Below, piece after piece: positions 28,890 to 36,459 of a stretch of 37,684 nucleotides of DNA. The translations under genes were made by a program, and so were the position numbers. A model generated the notes under the pieces. It was not told the origin of the DNA, searched no databases, and saw only the letters and a program-made list of their open reading frames with translations. The number at the start of each line of letters is the position of its first letter. Positions within the stretch are counted from its first letter, which is position 1. The DNA is taken from positions 1 to 37,684 of IMG/VR virus record IMGVR_UViG_3300042876_001166. One strand, given 5' to 3'. Source of the DNA: a virus.

Positions 28890-29590
28890 GGGTGATGCTC
28901 CAATCCGGGCGCGGCGGCGGTTCCGTCAACGCCGCGATTAAGGTTTGCATTACGGCCGGCGCGTTCACCGGCAGTCATATCGTTCCAACGGGCGTTACTC
29001 GTGGTTTTGCCGTTATTGACGCGCGGCTTTAGATCGGAGGTGCTGGGGTGATGTTTCGCCATATAGGCGGCAATGGCATTGGCGGTTTTATCGTTCGGCG
29101 CCAATGCCGCAACCTTTTCGTGCACGCTCCATACCCAGGCCAGGCAAAACGTATCCGCCCGCGCGGTTTTATTAGCCGGGCCGCAGCGTTTCAGGGCGGT
29201 ACGAATGTAAGCCGCCCTGTCTTTTTTGAGCTGGCGCAGTAAGACTTCAAACGCATAACCGGCCAGTTCCGGCGCGGATCCGCAGCCGATGAAACGCCAT
29301 TGCGCATTGAATACCGAGCTAAATGAGACGAATAGCACCCGGCAACCGAATGCATTGCTGCACATGGTCGCCAACCCTGATTCCCATTTAGTCGGCTTGG
29401 TTTTGACCGTGGCATTTTTGCCGATACTACTGACCTCGGAGGCGGCCACGTCATCCATATCGACGTTGAATTTTTCCATCAAGGCCTGAGCCTGGCGCAT
29501 AGCGGCCGCCGCCTCATTCGGGTTGTTGCTGCCAGCCAGGCGCAGGCATTTCTTGATCTTGTCCAGGGCTTTTTGTTGTTCGGTTTTCAT
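28886..29590 (-). CDS. DUF2786-family protein
   Basis: 234 aa starting MKTEQQKALDKIKKCLRLAG at 29590 (ATGA overlap with the upstream stop). The N-terminal segment (KCLRLAGSNNPNEAAAAMRQ, AQALMEKFNVD) is the DUF2786 signature. The middle part (WESGLATMCSNAFGCRVLF, GYAFEVLLRQLKKDRAAYIR, ADTFCLAWVWSVHEKVAALA) is the usual second domain of these proteins. Ends in a Gly/Asn-rich tail. Common in Mu-like early regions; biochemical role not established. Confidence 0.85.
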   Translation of the reverse strand: MKTEQQKALDKIKKCLRLAGSNNPNEAAAAMRQAQALMEKFNVDMDDVAASEVSSIGKNATVKTKPTKWESGLATMCSNAFGCRVLFVSFSSVFNAQWRFIGCGSAPELAGYAFEVLLRQLKKDRAAYIRTALKRCGPANKTARADTFCLAWVWSVHEKVAALAPNDKTANAIAAYMAKHHPSTSDLKPRVNNGKTTSNARWNDMTAGERAGRNANLNRGVDGTAAAPGLEHHP

Positions 29591-29919
29591 GATGCCCAAT
29601 ACCCCACATTTATTCCTATCCACAACAAGGCCAAGTGCCTGAATGCGAGTTCAGGGAACTGCGAATGGACTTCGTTGATGGCCTCTACCATAGTTTCGGT
29701 GCGTTTATGCGCGTGAACCATGACCTCGGCGGCTTTACCGATAACGTGATCCGTCAGCTTTTCACCTAAACGTAATGATTCGATTTCTTGGTCGATTTGC
29801 CGATGGCGAATGTGCTCCAGGTGCTTAACATGTTGCTGACAAGGGTTGACCTTTTTACGGCAAATATCTGGATCGTCACCGCATTCATTCAGGCAATCGC
29901 AATTAGGCTTGTTACTCAT
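29587..29919 (-). CDS. Hypothetical early protein with Cys-rich N-terminus
   Basis: 110 aa. CDCLNECGDDPDICRKKVNP with CQQHVKHLEHIRHR could bind a metal; the remainder is helical (ESLRLGEKLTDHVIGKAAEV, EAINEVHSQFPELAFRHLAL). Its stop overlaps the DUF2786 start, its start is 2 bases below the DUF3164 stop. No family recognised. Confidence 0.65.
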   Translation of the reverse strand: MSNKPNCDCLNECGDDPDICRKKVNPCQQHVKHLEHIRHRQIDQEIESLRLGEKLTDHVIGKAAEVMVHAHKRTETMVEAINEVHSQFPELAFRHLALLWIGINVGYWAS

Positions 29920-29921
29920 CG

Positions 29922-30542
29922 CTATAACCCCGCAATATCCATGGAAATTTGGCTGTACTTATCGGTATCGCCAACCCGCTCGTACAACCGCAAATACTGA
30001 CTTGTACTGGTAATCTGAATGCTATCCTTCAGCGCCTCCATGGCCTGCCGCCATTTCGGGTGCTCGATCTTTACCCGCATCAGCCCAAAGATTCGGGCAG
30101 TATTGATGTTGCCTTGCTGATCGGTTTGAAAGGCATGCTCGATCAGAGTACGAATCTCCACGTTGCTGTTTGCCGCCCATTCGTGAATGCATTCATCGAT
30201 CAAGGTTTTGGCAACCTGCAAGCGCTCGTCGAACGCTAGACTATCGCTCACGGCCAGCAACACCTTGTATTTGCCGTCGAAACTGACCAGGGACAGGTTG
30301 CCTTTTTTGCCGCCCCATTTCGTGCCGTATTGCTCGGCGGACAGCGCCACAAAGGCGGCTATGTCGGCCAGTGCTTGGGTTTTGAATGCCCGCATTTGCT
30401 CTTGCACGCCCGAGGCGGCGTGAATGATGGCGGCGACGGTATCGTCCCGCAGCAAATCCAATGGCTTAATCGCATCCTCGGGGACTAAGCGGCCGTAACT
30501 GTCGGCGCGATAGCCGGCCGGGATAATGGTTTTTTCGGTCAT
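29922..30542 (-). CDS. DUF3164-family protein
   Basis: 206 aa. GYRADSYGRLVPEDAIKPLD, then DDTVAAIIHAASGVQEQMRA, YGTKWGGKKGNLSLVSFDGK, AVSDSLAFDERLQVAKTLID and ECIHEWAANSNVEIRTLIEH are the DUF3164 pattern found in early regions of Mu-like phages. The function is not known. A C-terminal beta/helix (MRVKIEHPKWRQAMEALKDS, IQITSTSQYLRLYER) is conserved in type. Confidence 0.88.
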   Translation of the reverse strand: MTEKTIIPAGYRADSYGRLVPEDAIKPLDLLRDDTVAAIIHAASGVQEQMRAFKTQALADIAAFVALSAEQYGTKWGGKKGNLSLVSFDGKYKVLLAVSDSLAFDERLQVAKTLIDECIHEWAANSNVEIRTLIEHAFQTDQQGNINTARIFGLMRVKIEHPKWRQAMEALKDSIQITSTSQYLRLYERVGDTDKYSQISMDIAGL

Positions 30543-30558
30543 GGGTTCTCCAGTTTTG

Positions 30559-30969
30559 TTATTCAGTCATCCAGTCCGGCCGGACGGTTATTCGTTGTCT
30601 CTGGCCGCCGCCATAATGACGGGCGACGAGTTTTTTCATTTCGATTCGATGGCGTTCGCTGGGCCCGGCGAAATCGCCGCGTAAAAACTGTTGCGCGGCT
30701 TGGTTGTCCAGTTTGGCTACCACCAGCATCGATTCCGTTTCATTCATGCTGCGATAGCGCTTTCGGGCTATCTCGCGCAGGCAGGCGGCCATGTCGTGTG
30801 TTTTCAGCCATATCAATGTGGCTTTGCGGCTATAAAGCTTGGTATTGAGCCGCTTGGCGACGCTGCCGGGAAAGTCGGGCAGTTGCGCAATGCCAATGAC
30901 CAGATACGAATGCGCGACACCACCCAGCTTGGCTATTTCCACGTTATCGATCAGCGTATCCCGGCTCAT
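30559..30969 (-). CDS. Hypothetical early protein (136 aa)
   Basis: Starts MSRDTLIDNVEIAKLGGVAH at 30969; a longer frame to 31047 begins inside the upstream gene and is rejected. Features: SYLVIGIAQLPDFPGSVAKR, MAACLREIARKRYRSMNETE, and a basic C-terminus (HYGGGQRQRITVRPDWMTE). The start overlaps the stop of the membrane-anchored protein. No family recognised. Confidence 0.65.
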   Translation of the reverse strand: MSRDTLIDNVEIAKLGGVAHSYLVIGIAQLPDFPGSVAKRLNTKLYSRKATLIWLKTHDMAACLREIARKRYRSMNETESMLVVAKLDNQAAQQFLRGDFAGPSERHRIEMKKLVARHYGGGQRQRITVRPDWMTE

Positions 30970-31184
30970 GATCCACCCGCCGGCCAGTTGGCCCACATCA
31001 CCGCCACCACCGCCGCCAAGCCGATAATCGCCGCCCAATAGGCCCATTTATCCGATTTGGCATACTGCAGCTCGGCTTGCAGATAGTTCATGTGCTCCCG
31101 CTGGGCGTTGACCTTGGTCAACAGGTAGTCCGCGTAGCTGTTATGCTTGGTTATTTCGGTCATATCGTCTTGCGTTGCGGCCAT
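30966..31184 (-). CDS. Small C-tail-anchored membrane protein (72 aa)
   Basis: Soluble coiled-coil N-terminal part (ADYLLTKVNAQREHMNYLQA, ELQYAKSD) and one C-terminal transmembrane helix (YWAAIIGLAAVVAVMWANW). GGGGG-type SD precedes the ATG at 31184. Function unknown. Confidence 0.65.
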   Translation of the reverse strand: MAATQDDMTEITKHNSYADYLLTKVNAQREHMNYLQAELQYAKSDKWAYWAAIIGLAAVVAVMWANWPAGGS

Positions 31185-31194
31185 GATTCCCCCT

Positions 31195-31422
31195 TTAGTT
31201 AATCGTGGGCTTGTTGGTAACGGATTGAATAAACGCCTGGGTTTGCGGCATATCCATATGCTGCGTGGCCACCCAGACTTCGGCGGCGTTGGTTAAAAAG
31301 CCGCCCAGCTCGATGGCAGCCGATTCCGCATGCCCGCTGGCGGCCTCGTTGGGCGTTTGCAGCAGATCGGCGCGGATGCTTACGCCTTGCTCGGTATCTT
31401 CGATAACGATGATGTATTTCAT
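31195..31422 (-). CDS. Small early phage protein (75 aa)
   Basis: Alpha/beta protein: MKYIIVIEDTEQGVSIRADL, AESAAIELGGFLTNAAEVWV and QAFIQSVTN. The first strand-helix pattern is common to small early proteins of Mu-like phages, but the family is not recognised. GGGG SD upstream, tight spacing on both sides. Confidence 0.65.
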   Translation of the reverse strand: MKYIIVIEDTEQGVSIRADLLQTPNEAASGHAESAAIELGGFLTNAAEVWVATQHMDMPQTQAFIQSVTNKPTIN

Positions 31423-31424
31423 TT

Positions 31425-31727
31425 TTACCCCTTGTGTTCACAGGCCTGGCAGGCATCCCACCAGGCGGTTTTTGCCGCGCCGCCAAACGGGCGCGGGGCT
31501 GTATGTCGGTTTTTGCAGTCGGTTCGCTCGATTGCGCGCTGTGCATGCGGGCACACCACCACGTCGATGTAATGCTGGGCAAACTTCTTCAGGATGTTGT
31601 CCGGGTTGGGGTAATGGCCGGTGGCCACCATCCGCACCGCGCTGTCTTTAATCCCCAGCGCATCCGATAACGCCTTGGTGCCGATCTCGTCGCGCTTGGC
31701 TTTAAAGGCCGTTATTAGGTCAGTCAT
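31425..31727 (-). CDS. Small HTH-like protein with Cys/His C-terminus
   Basis: 100 aa from ATG 31727 (in-frame starts at 31733 and 31739 also exist). MTDLITAFKAKRDEIGTKAL and SDALGIKDSAVRMVATGHYP suggest a helix-turn-helix of the Cro/repressor kind. The second half has VVCPHAQR, DCKNRH and WWDACQACEHKG, perhaps a zinc site. A regulator is likely; target unknown. Confidence 0.65.
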   Translation of the reverse strand: MTDLITAFKAKRDEIGTKALSDALGIKDSAVRMVATGHYPNPDNILKKFAQHYIDVVVCPHAQRAIERTDCKNRHTAPRPFGGAAKTAWWDACQACEHKG

Positions 31728-32088
31728 GGTCATTACCATTAACGCTATAACTCACCGTTTTCCCGCTATTCGGATCAAACACCTGTTTCGCCAACGCCCT
31801 AACCACCGGCGCTTTCGGCCCCAAGTCCTTAACCAGCGTATAGCGATAGCTGCCGTTGCTGGTCAGCTTGCCGTCCGGCTCCCGGCGTCGGGTCAGCATC
31901 CCGGCGCAGGACAGCTTGTTCAGCCAGCCGCGCAAATTGCTTTCGGCATTTTTCTCGCTGCCATCGCACACCGTCAGCATGATCTCCGCCAGCGTCATGC
32001 TCTTATTCTTCCGCAGCACCCACCAAGCCTTGGCCCGCAGGCCAATGGTCACGGTGCGTGGTGATGGCTTGCCTTTCCGTTTAGCCAT
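31720..32088 (-). CDS. Winged-helix DNA-binding-like protein (122 aa)
   Basis: AKAWWVLRKNKSMTLAEIML, ESNLRGWLNKLSCAGMLTRR and NGSYRYTLVKDLGPKAP make a winged helix (helix-turn-helix plus YRYTL wing). Proteins of this type are common in Mu-like early regions. The N-terminus is Arg/Lys-rich. Overlaps both neighbours. Confidence 0.72.
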   Translation of the reverse strand: MAKRKGKPSPRTVTIGLRAKAWWVLRKNKSMTLAEIMLTVCDGSEKNAESNLRGWLNKLSCAGMLTRRREPDGKLTSNGSYRYTLVKDLGPKAPVVRALAKQVFDPNSGKTVSYSVNGNDHD

Positions 32089-32326
32089 TGATTACGGCTC
32101 CATCACCAGCGGATTTGCGTATATCGGGAATGCCCGCCGGCATCTCGGCCCAATGCGTTATTACAGCGCTGAACATCGGCCATCCATCCACATCGAACCA
32201 ATCATCATTCTCGTGAAACCCAAACCAAACCGGAGAATCACATGACGGAGCGCATGCCAATACCGTAATTCCGTCATCTGGCAGCTGTTCATCAACACTG
32301 ACCCAGGTGATTTTTTCCTCAATCAT
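32081..32326 (-). CDS. DUF551-domain protein
   Basis: 81 aa from ATG 32326 (SD in AAGGGGG; ATGA overlap with MuB stop). WVSVDEQLPDDGITVLACAP, then VWFGFHENDDWFDVDGW and VITHWAEMP are the DUF551 pattern seen in many prophages. Function unknown. A longer frame to 32365 starts inside the MuB gene. Confidence 0.85.
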   Translation of the reverse strand: MIEEKITWVSVDEQLPDDGITVLACAPSCDSPVWFGFHENDDWFDVDGWPMFSAVITHWAEMPAGIPDIRKSAGDGAVING

Positions 32327-33054
32327 TTCGCCCCCTTCCGCAACGACCGCATCGCATCCTCGCAAAGCAAATAACCCTTAACATCCGCCTCAACCAACGC
32401 CGACTTATTCAGCCTCACCGCCAGCGTTTCCAGCGTCGAAACCGCCGACGCCATCAGCCGGTACCGGCCCCGAGACTGGTCCAACACCAGCTTGGCGATG
32501 CCGTCGTCAACCTTCACCTCGCACAGCTGCTGCAAATACAGCTGCGTGTCGGCAAAGTTGGCCGGCTTAAAGTCCACCACCGCGCTAATCCGGGTGGCGA
32601 TGTGCGCCAATTTATGCTCGGCAAAGCGGTGCTTTTCCGAGGTGTGGCAAACCAGGATCAGCAACACGCCCACCTGTTCGGCAATGCGCCGCAAATACTC
32701 AATGACGTTAGCTTTGTCGTTCAGGCCGTGCTGCGCTTCATCCAGGATGATCGGCTGGCGGCGTTGCGCCATCGCCTCGTTAATCGCTTTTTGCAAGGCA
32801 AAACCTTTCAGGTCGCCGATGCCCAACTCATACGCCAGCAGGTCGCGGACATAGTTCATGGTCATGCCCGGCAAGCCTTCCACATAGATGGCGTTGCGTT
32901 CCGCGCCAAAATGGTCAACGGTGCGGGTCTTGCCGGCGCCGGGTTCGCCGGCCACCAAGATGCCCATCGCCTCGCGGGCCGCGCCGGTTTCCACGGCTTT
33001 AACGGCGGCCATAAAGGCGTCGTGATTGCTGGTTTGTACGTAATTCAGTTTCAT
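32323..33054 (-). CDS. MuB-like AAA+ ATPase (transposition target protein)
   Basis: 243 aa. Walker A GEPGAGKT (36-43), Walker B PIILDEAQHG (D105, E106), sensor-like LLILVCHTSEKHRF and DTQLYLQQLCEV. MuB-type ATPases bind target DNA as filaments, deliver it to the transpososome and give target immunity. This one lacks a clear separate N-terminal HTH domain and is shorter than Mu B (312 aa), as in B3/D3112-type phages. It follows the transposase by about 70 bases, as expected. Confidence 0.88.
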   Translation of the reverse strand: MKLNYVQTSNHDAFMAAVKAVETGAAREAMGILVAGEPGAGKTRTVDHFGAERNAIYVEGLPGMTMNYVRDLLAYELGIGDLKGFALQKAINEAMAQRRQPIILDEAQHGLNDKANVIEYLRRIAEQVGVLLILVCHTSEKHRFAEHKLAHIATRISAVVDFKPANFADTQLYLQQLCEVKVDDGIAKLVLDQSRGRYRLMASAVSTLETLAVRLNKSALVEADVKGYLLCEDAMRSLRKGAK

Positions 33055-33125
33055 CGTTATAATCTCCGTGCTTTTTGTTGAAAGTTGTTGTTCAAAGCCG
33101 CTCGGCAGTTGGCGCTATCGAGCGG

Positions 33126-35417
33126 TTACTCTTCCCCTACGGCCTTGCGGCTGTCGTCCATCAAACGTCTCATCGTTTCCACATAGCTCAGTCGCTCTTC
33201 CTCCGGTTGTTGTTGGCTAAAATCGGCTTGCACGATCTTTAGCGGTTCCAAGGTCTCGGCCGGCATGTATTCCACCCGCTGTAAAACTTCGCCGTCGATG
33301 ACTGTTCCGTCTTCCATATCTACTAAATCGATCTTTTCCTGAAGGCTTTTTTTCTGTCTGACTTTCCGTTTTTCCTTCAGGTCGTCCATCATTGACACAG
33401 GGAAACCGGCTACTTTGTTGCCGTCCCAAACCGCTTCGCAGATGAATACCCCTTGTAAATCGCTGATCCATACGACGCTTGGGTCGCGCAAATCAAACGC
33501 CATCCGCACCTTGGTTTTGGCGGGCAGCTCAAGCAGTTTTTTGTTGAAATAGATATTGTTCAGGAAGCGCACTTCGCCGCGGCTTGGCATCCGCTCTTTA
33601 AACGGCCGGTACAGTGTGGCTTTTTCTTCATCGCTCAAATGACAAGCCCAACTATCATCAAACTTTGAGTGATACACCTCGGCAGGCGTCTTACCGCCCA
33701 ACGCACTGTGCTTATGCTGGGTGTTGTACCAATGGATTCGCTCTTCGCACAGCCGTTTAAACTCATTCCACGGCGTTACAAACTCCGGTATCTCGCCCTT
33801 GGTTTTTGCGCTATTGATGGCAACGGTATTCTTGCGCATTGCCTCGCCATCCATGCCCGTACCCTGAAAGGTCGGTAATTTTTTAGCGACTGCAATCATG
33901 GTAATGTCCCAAATCCCCTCGATAATGCCGCGCCCTTGCGGGTTACCGGGGATACCTGTTTCATGTCGAACCCCAAGCCTTGCTAGCATCCCACCGGCTG
34001 GGCAATCGATGGTTTTTGCCGTCTGGCCGGAACCGTTATCGCTGTAATAAACCAGCGGCTTCCCGTATTTGGTCATGCCGTTGCCCAGTGATTCGGAAAC
34101 GGCTATCTGGTTCTCTGAAAGGCTAAAGGCCCAGCCCACAATAAACCGGCTCGCCGCATCAATGATCAGCGTCACTTCCGGCGCGAAAGCAACCCGCTCT
34201 TTATCCGGGTGACGCACTTTGGCCTTAAAACTATGACCATCGCCCACCCACACTTCATTGCTGCTCATGTTTGACCAATCGCGGCGAACAAACGCCTGAT
34301 AGGCTTTGTATTCGGAACCGGTCGAGCGGCCCCACTCCAGCACCAAGGCCGGAATTTTCTTTCTCAGTCGAAACACCGCGTCATAACTCGGCACTTTCTC
34401 GGTAAAGCCGTGCGCCTCCCAATCGTTGGCAAACTCACGATGCGCCTCTTTAAGCGTCGGCTTTTGTGGTTTTCGATAACAAGCCAGAAACACAGGCAGC
34501 CACCACACCGTTTTCCAATCGGTTTCCGTGCGGGTTTTTTTGGGGATGCAGCTGTTGGTATCATTGCGCAAGCGTTGCCATTTCTCGACGGTGCTTTTCG
34601 ATAGCTTACCCAGCCTTTTTTCATTGACCTTAGCGTTGCAAAGCAGCACGGCGTCCCGCATATCAAGGGTTAACGTATTCTCCTGAAACCCAGCATTGAT
34701 AAAGTCCACCGCCTTTTCAACGGAGCCCGGAAACTGCTCGACAAAGTTCAGGATGTACTGGCGCGCACCGTCGGTGAGGCGTTGTTTTTCGGTGGTTTTT
34801 ACTGTCAATACTGTGATTTCGTTCTTTCCAGAGCCTCCTGAATGTCCTGATGTATCAGGTGCATCCAAAAGCTGATCGCCAATAGCCCCTTTTCCGTCAG
34901 TGTCCAATAAAGGTCCGGCGCCAGATTGATCAGCCCCATTTCTTCCAGTCGCAGTTCCTCCACCAACGATTTCGCCTCGCCTCTGGAAAACCCCTCCATT
35001 TCGTCCGACTCCGGGTGACTGGATACACTCCGCTGTTCCTCGTTGGCTAATATCCAGGTCAGCGCTCGAAATTGATACAAGCTCAGTTCCTGAAGCATTG
35101 CCCAACATTCCACTGTCATCCCCTCTGTTAATAGGGGCTTGTGTGCCGTTAATGGTGTTTTGCCTGTTTGATTCGCATGGTTCATTGAGATATTTCCTTT
35201 TTATACGTTGTAAATTTACTGCATCCTGATGCTCGGTAGGCAGCTTGGAGATCAGGAACCATTTTTTCTCGGTGCCTCTGATTTTTTCCGGCTTATAGAC
35301 CCAATTGCCGTTATCTTTGTCCGCCATGCGGCGTACAGTTTGTGGGCTTTTGCCTATCGCTGCCGCAATTTCCTCGGCATCGGCATACCTGTTTTTATCG
35401 ATCTCGCTCATTGCCAT
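33126..35417 (-). CDS. MuA-like DDE transposase
   Basis: 763 aa. Residues 1-75 are a MuA N-terminal winged-helix domain (YADAEEIAAAIGKSPQTVRR, KWFLISKLPTEHQ) for the internal operator/enhancer. Residues 78-204 are an unusual Gly/Ser/Asn-rich linker coding in a second frame for another protein. From about 210 follow the end-binding helices. The catalytic core holds D393 (VWVGDGHSF), D460 (VYYSDNGSGQ) and E500 (GNPQGRGIIE). Then come HWYNTQHKHSALGGKTPAEV and a beta-barrel (MuA C-terminal type) to about 660, and a charged tail for MuB contact. Start 35417 or 35411 (AAGG SD fits the latter). Larger than MuA (663 aa), mainly because of the linker. Confidence 0.93.
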   Translation of the reverse strand: MAMSEIDKNRYADAEEIAAAIGKSPQTVRRMADKDNGNWVYKPEKIRGTEKKWFLISKLPTEHQDAVNLQRIKRKYLNEPCESNRQNTINGTQAPINRGDDSGMLGNASGTELVSISSADLDISQRGTAECIQSPGVGRNGGVFQRRGEIVGGGTATGRNGADQSGAGPLLDTDGKGAIGDQLLDAPDTSGHSGGSGKNEITVLTVKTTEKQRLTDGARQYILNFVEQFPGSVEKAVDFINAGFQENTLTLDMRDAVLLCNAKVNEKRLGKLSKSTVEKWQRLRNDTNSCIPKKTRTETDWKTVWWLPVFLACYRKPQKPTLKEAHREFANDWEAHGFTEKVPSYDAVFRLRKKIPALVLEWGRSTGSEYKAYQAFVRRDWSNMSSNEVWVGDGHSFKAKVRHPDKERVAFAPEVTLIIDAASRFIVGWAFSLSENQIAVSESLGNGMTKYGKPLVYYSDNGSGQTAKTIDCPAGGMLARLGVRHETGIPGNPQGRGIIEGIWDITMIAVAKKLPTFQGTGMDGEAMRKNTVAINSAKTKGEIPEFVTPWNEFKRLCEERIHWYNTQHKHSALGGKTPAEVYHSKFDDSWACHLSDEEKATLYRPFKERMPSRGEVRFLNNIYFNKKLLELPAKTKVRMAFDLRDPSVVWISDLQGVFICEAVWDGNKVAGFPVSMMDDLKEKRKVRQKKSLQEKIDLVDMEDGTVIDGEVLQRVEYMPAETLEPLKIVQADFSQQQPEEERLSYVETMRRLMDDSRKAVGEE
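34805..35185 (-). CDS. Overprinted gene inside the transposase linker (126 aa)
   Basis: Open frame offset by +1 in the transposase gene. The ATG at 35185 is preceded by AAAGGAA with 9-base spacing, a good SD. The product reads like a real folded protein: MTVECWAMLQELSLYQFRAL, TWILANEEQR, GFSRGEAKSLVEELRLEEMG, LYWTLTEKGLLAISFWM, a winged-helix-like pattern with balanced composition and CTG/GAA-rich codons. The transposase frame over the same bases gives low-complexity G/S/N/D protein with many GGA and AGG/CGA-type codons. So the nested frame appears to carry the selected information. A DNA-binding regulator co-expressed with transposase is one possible role. Not recognised as a known family. 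Confidence 0.62.
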   Translation of the reverse strand: MNHANQTGKTPLTAHKPLLTEGMTVECWAMLQELSLYQFRALTWILANEEQRSVSSHPESDEMEGFSRGEAKSLVEELRLEEMGLINLAPDLYWTLTEKGLLAISFWMHLIHQDIQEALERTKSQY

Positions 35418-35454
35418 ACCTTGCGCAGTTCGCGGAATCTATCGCTGATTTTCA

Positions 35455-35898
35455 TCACCTTCCCCCCAATAACTTCTTAAGTGCCTGTTCCTGCTTACGA
35501 AGCTCTTCTTTCATATTGCTCAACTTGCCCAGCTGAGCCTCCAACGCCTCGCGCCCTACCGACAACTTCGCCCCGCGAATATCCGCCAGCCAGGCCAATA
35601 ACTCATGTGTTTCCAGGGCCGCTTCCAAGGCCGGCAAATACGCCACCGGAAACCGCCAGCCCTCGCGGCTTTCCGCCGTCCAGGTATCCAACTGAGTTTT
35701 AGTGATTTCATGCCCAACCAACTCACTCATCCGCGCCGCAATCTGATGCCGCGACTTTGGCGATGCCTTGATCAAGTCGCTCAATAGATGCTTCAACTCG
35801 GCGCCAATATCTAACGAGCCGGGTTTGTTGCCGCGTTCCACCGGCACCGGATATTGGTCGTCAAATAAATCGACGGTCAACGCTTCACGCCGCGTCAT
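35455..35898 (-). CDS. Hypothetical early protein (147 aa) before the transposase
   Basis: Starts MTRREALTVDLFDDQYPVPV at 35898. The middle has AELKHLLSDLIKASPKSRHQ, IAARMSELVGHEITKTQLDT, WTAESREGWRFPVAYLPALE, and the C-terminus is a coiled coil (GKLSNMKEELRKQEQALKKL). The SPKSRHQIAARMSELVG.EIT...L..WT part resembles a small HTH regulator type found beside B3-like transposase genes. Its start lies within the Ner gene end, so both are co-translated. Confidence 0.72.
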   Translation of the reverse strand: MTRREALTVDLFDDQYPVPVERGNKPGSLDIGAELKHLLSDLIKASPKSRHQIAARMSELVGHEITKTQLDTWTAESREGWRFPVAYLPALEAALETHELLAWLADIRGAKLSVGREALEAQLGKLSNMKEELRKQEQALKKLLGGR

Positions 35899-36241
35899 GT
35901 TCACGAACTCGTTTATCTTTTACATTGACGCCGGGAGCGAAACGCTTAAACTTTAAGCCTCGAAACCCGCGCGGTTTGACCTCGCCATTTTCTAAGTAGC
36001 GGCTCGGCCAAATCTCTTTTGGATGCTTTCCAAGAGCCTCGGCAATGCGTTGCTCGGCGATGGGATAACTGGTAATCATCGCGCGGGAAAAGGTGGAGCT
36101 GGTGGTCAGACCGTGTTCCTCCGCCAGAGCCTTCAACGTCCAACCCGCCTTATGCAAGGCGGCAACGATGTCGGCAGGGTGCCAATCCTCGACGGAAATT
36201 TCTTCCTCGGGATTGGCTTTTTTTGGGTCTTTATTGGTCAT
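35885..36241 (-). CDS. Ner-like regulator (Nlp/HTH_35 family)
   Basis: 118 aa from ATG 36241 (AGGA SD 8 bases upstream); ATG 36262 lacks an SD. The core DWHPADIVAALHKAGWTLKA, LAEEHGLTTSSTFSRAMITS, YPIAEQRIAEALGKHPKEIW, PSRY is the Ner/Nlp HTH domain almost end to end. In Mu, Ner shuts down early transcription and repressor expression after the first round. Here the C-terminus is longer by about 35 basic residues. Its gene is first after the early promoter. The RNA start at about 36271 leaves a 30-base leader. Confidence 0.85.
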   Translation of the reverse strand: MTNKDPKKANPEEEISVEDWHPADIVAALHKAGWTLKALAEEHGLTTSSTFSRAMITSYPIAEQRIAEALGKHPKEIWPSRYLENGEVKPRGFRGLKFKRFAPGVNVKDKRVREHDAA

Positions 36242-36277
36242 GCTTTTGTCCTGTTTGTTCATGTCTAAGGCGTAGAC

Positions 36278-36306
36278 ATTACACTCCAAAATTTTGGAGT
36301 AGTCAA
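36278..36306 (-). promoter_or_regulatory. Early promoter Pe
   Basis: On the minus strand TTGACT (36306-36301), exact 17-bp spacer, TGTAAT (36283-36278). It is the best sigma-70 promoter in the prophage. It reads into ner and the transposase genes. Downstream of the -10 box GTCTA-N5-TAGAC (36277-36263) forms a further dyad at the RNA start. Confidence 0.88.
36283..36300. promoter_or_regulatory. 18-bp palindromic operator in the Pe spacer
   Basis: ACTCCAAAATTTTGGAGT is a perfect 18-bp palindrome filling the space between -35 and -10 of Pe. A protein bound here would block RNA polymerase. Ner is the first candidate, because the motif differs from the GAGCGCAAT half sites near the repressor gene. 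Confidence 0.75.
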
Positions 36307-36330
36307 CACCAAAAACATATAAATTTTCAT

Positions 36331-36459
36331 GAGCACAATTGGCTAAAACATGGATTATGGAGTTTTTATGGAATCGTTTGTATATCAAAGACTTGCATTG
36401 TGCTCACGCGAGCGCAATGAAATCACCAGAATGAGCGCAATTGCCGCGCGATTGCGCTC
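36331..36459. promoter_or_regulatory. Operator cluster of GAGCGCAAT half sites
   Basis: Five 9-bp half sites: GAGCACAAT 36331-36339 (+), ATTGTGCTC 36397-36405 (-), GAGCGCAAT 36410-36418 (+), GAGCGCAAT 36433-36441 (+), ATTGCGCTC 36451-36459 (-). Pairs two-three and four-five are inverted. The last touches the repressor start codon. They are probably operators of the prophage repressor, allowing autoregulation and repression of the early promoter. Confidence 0.78.
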
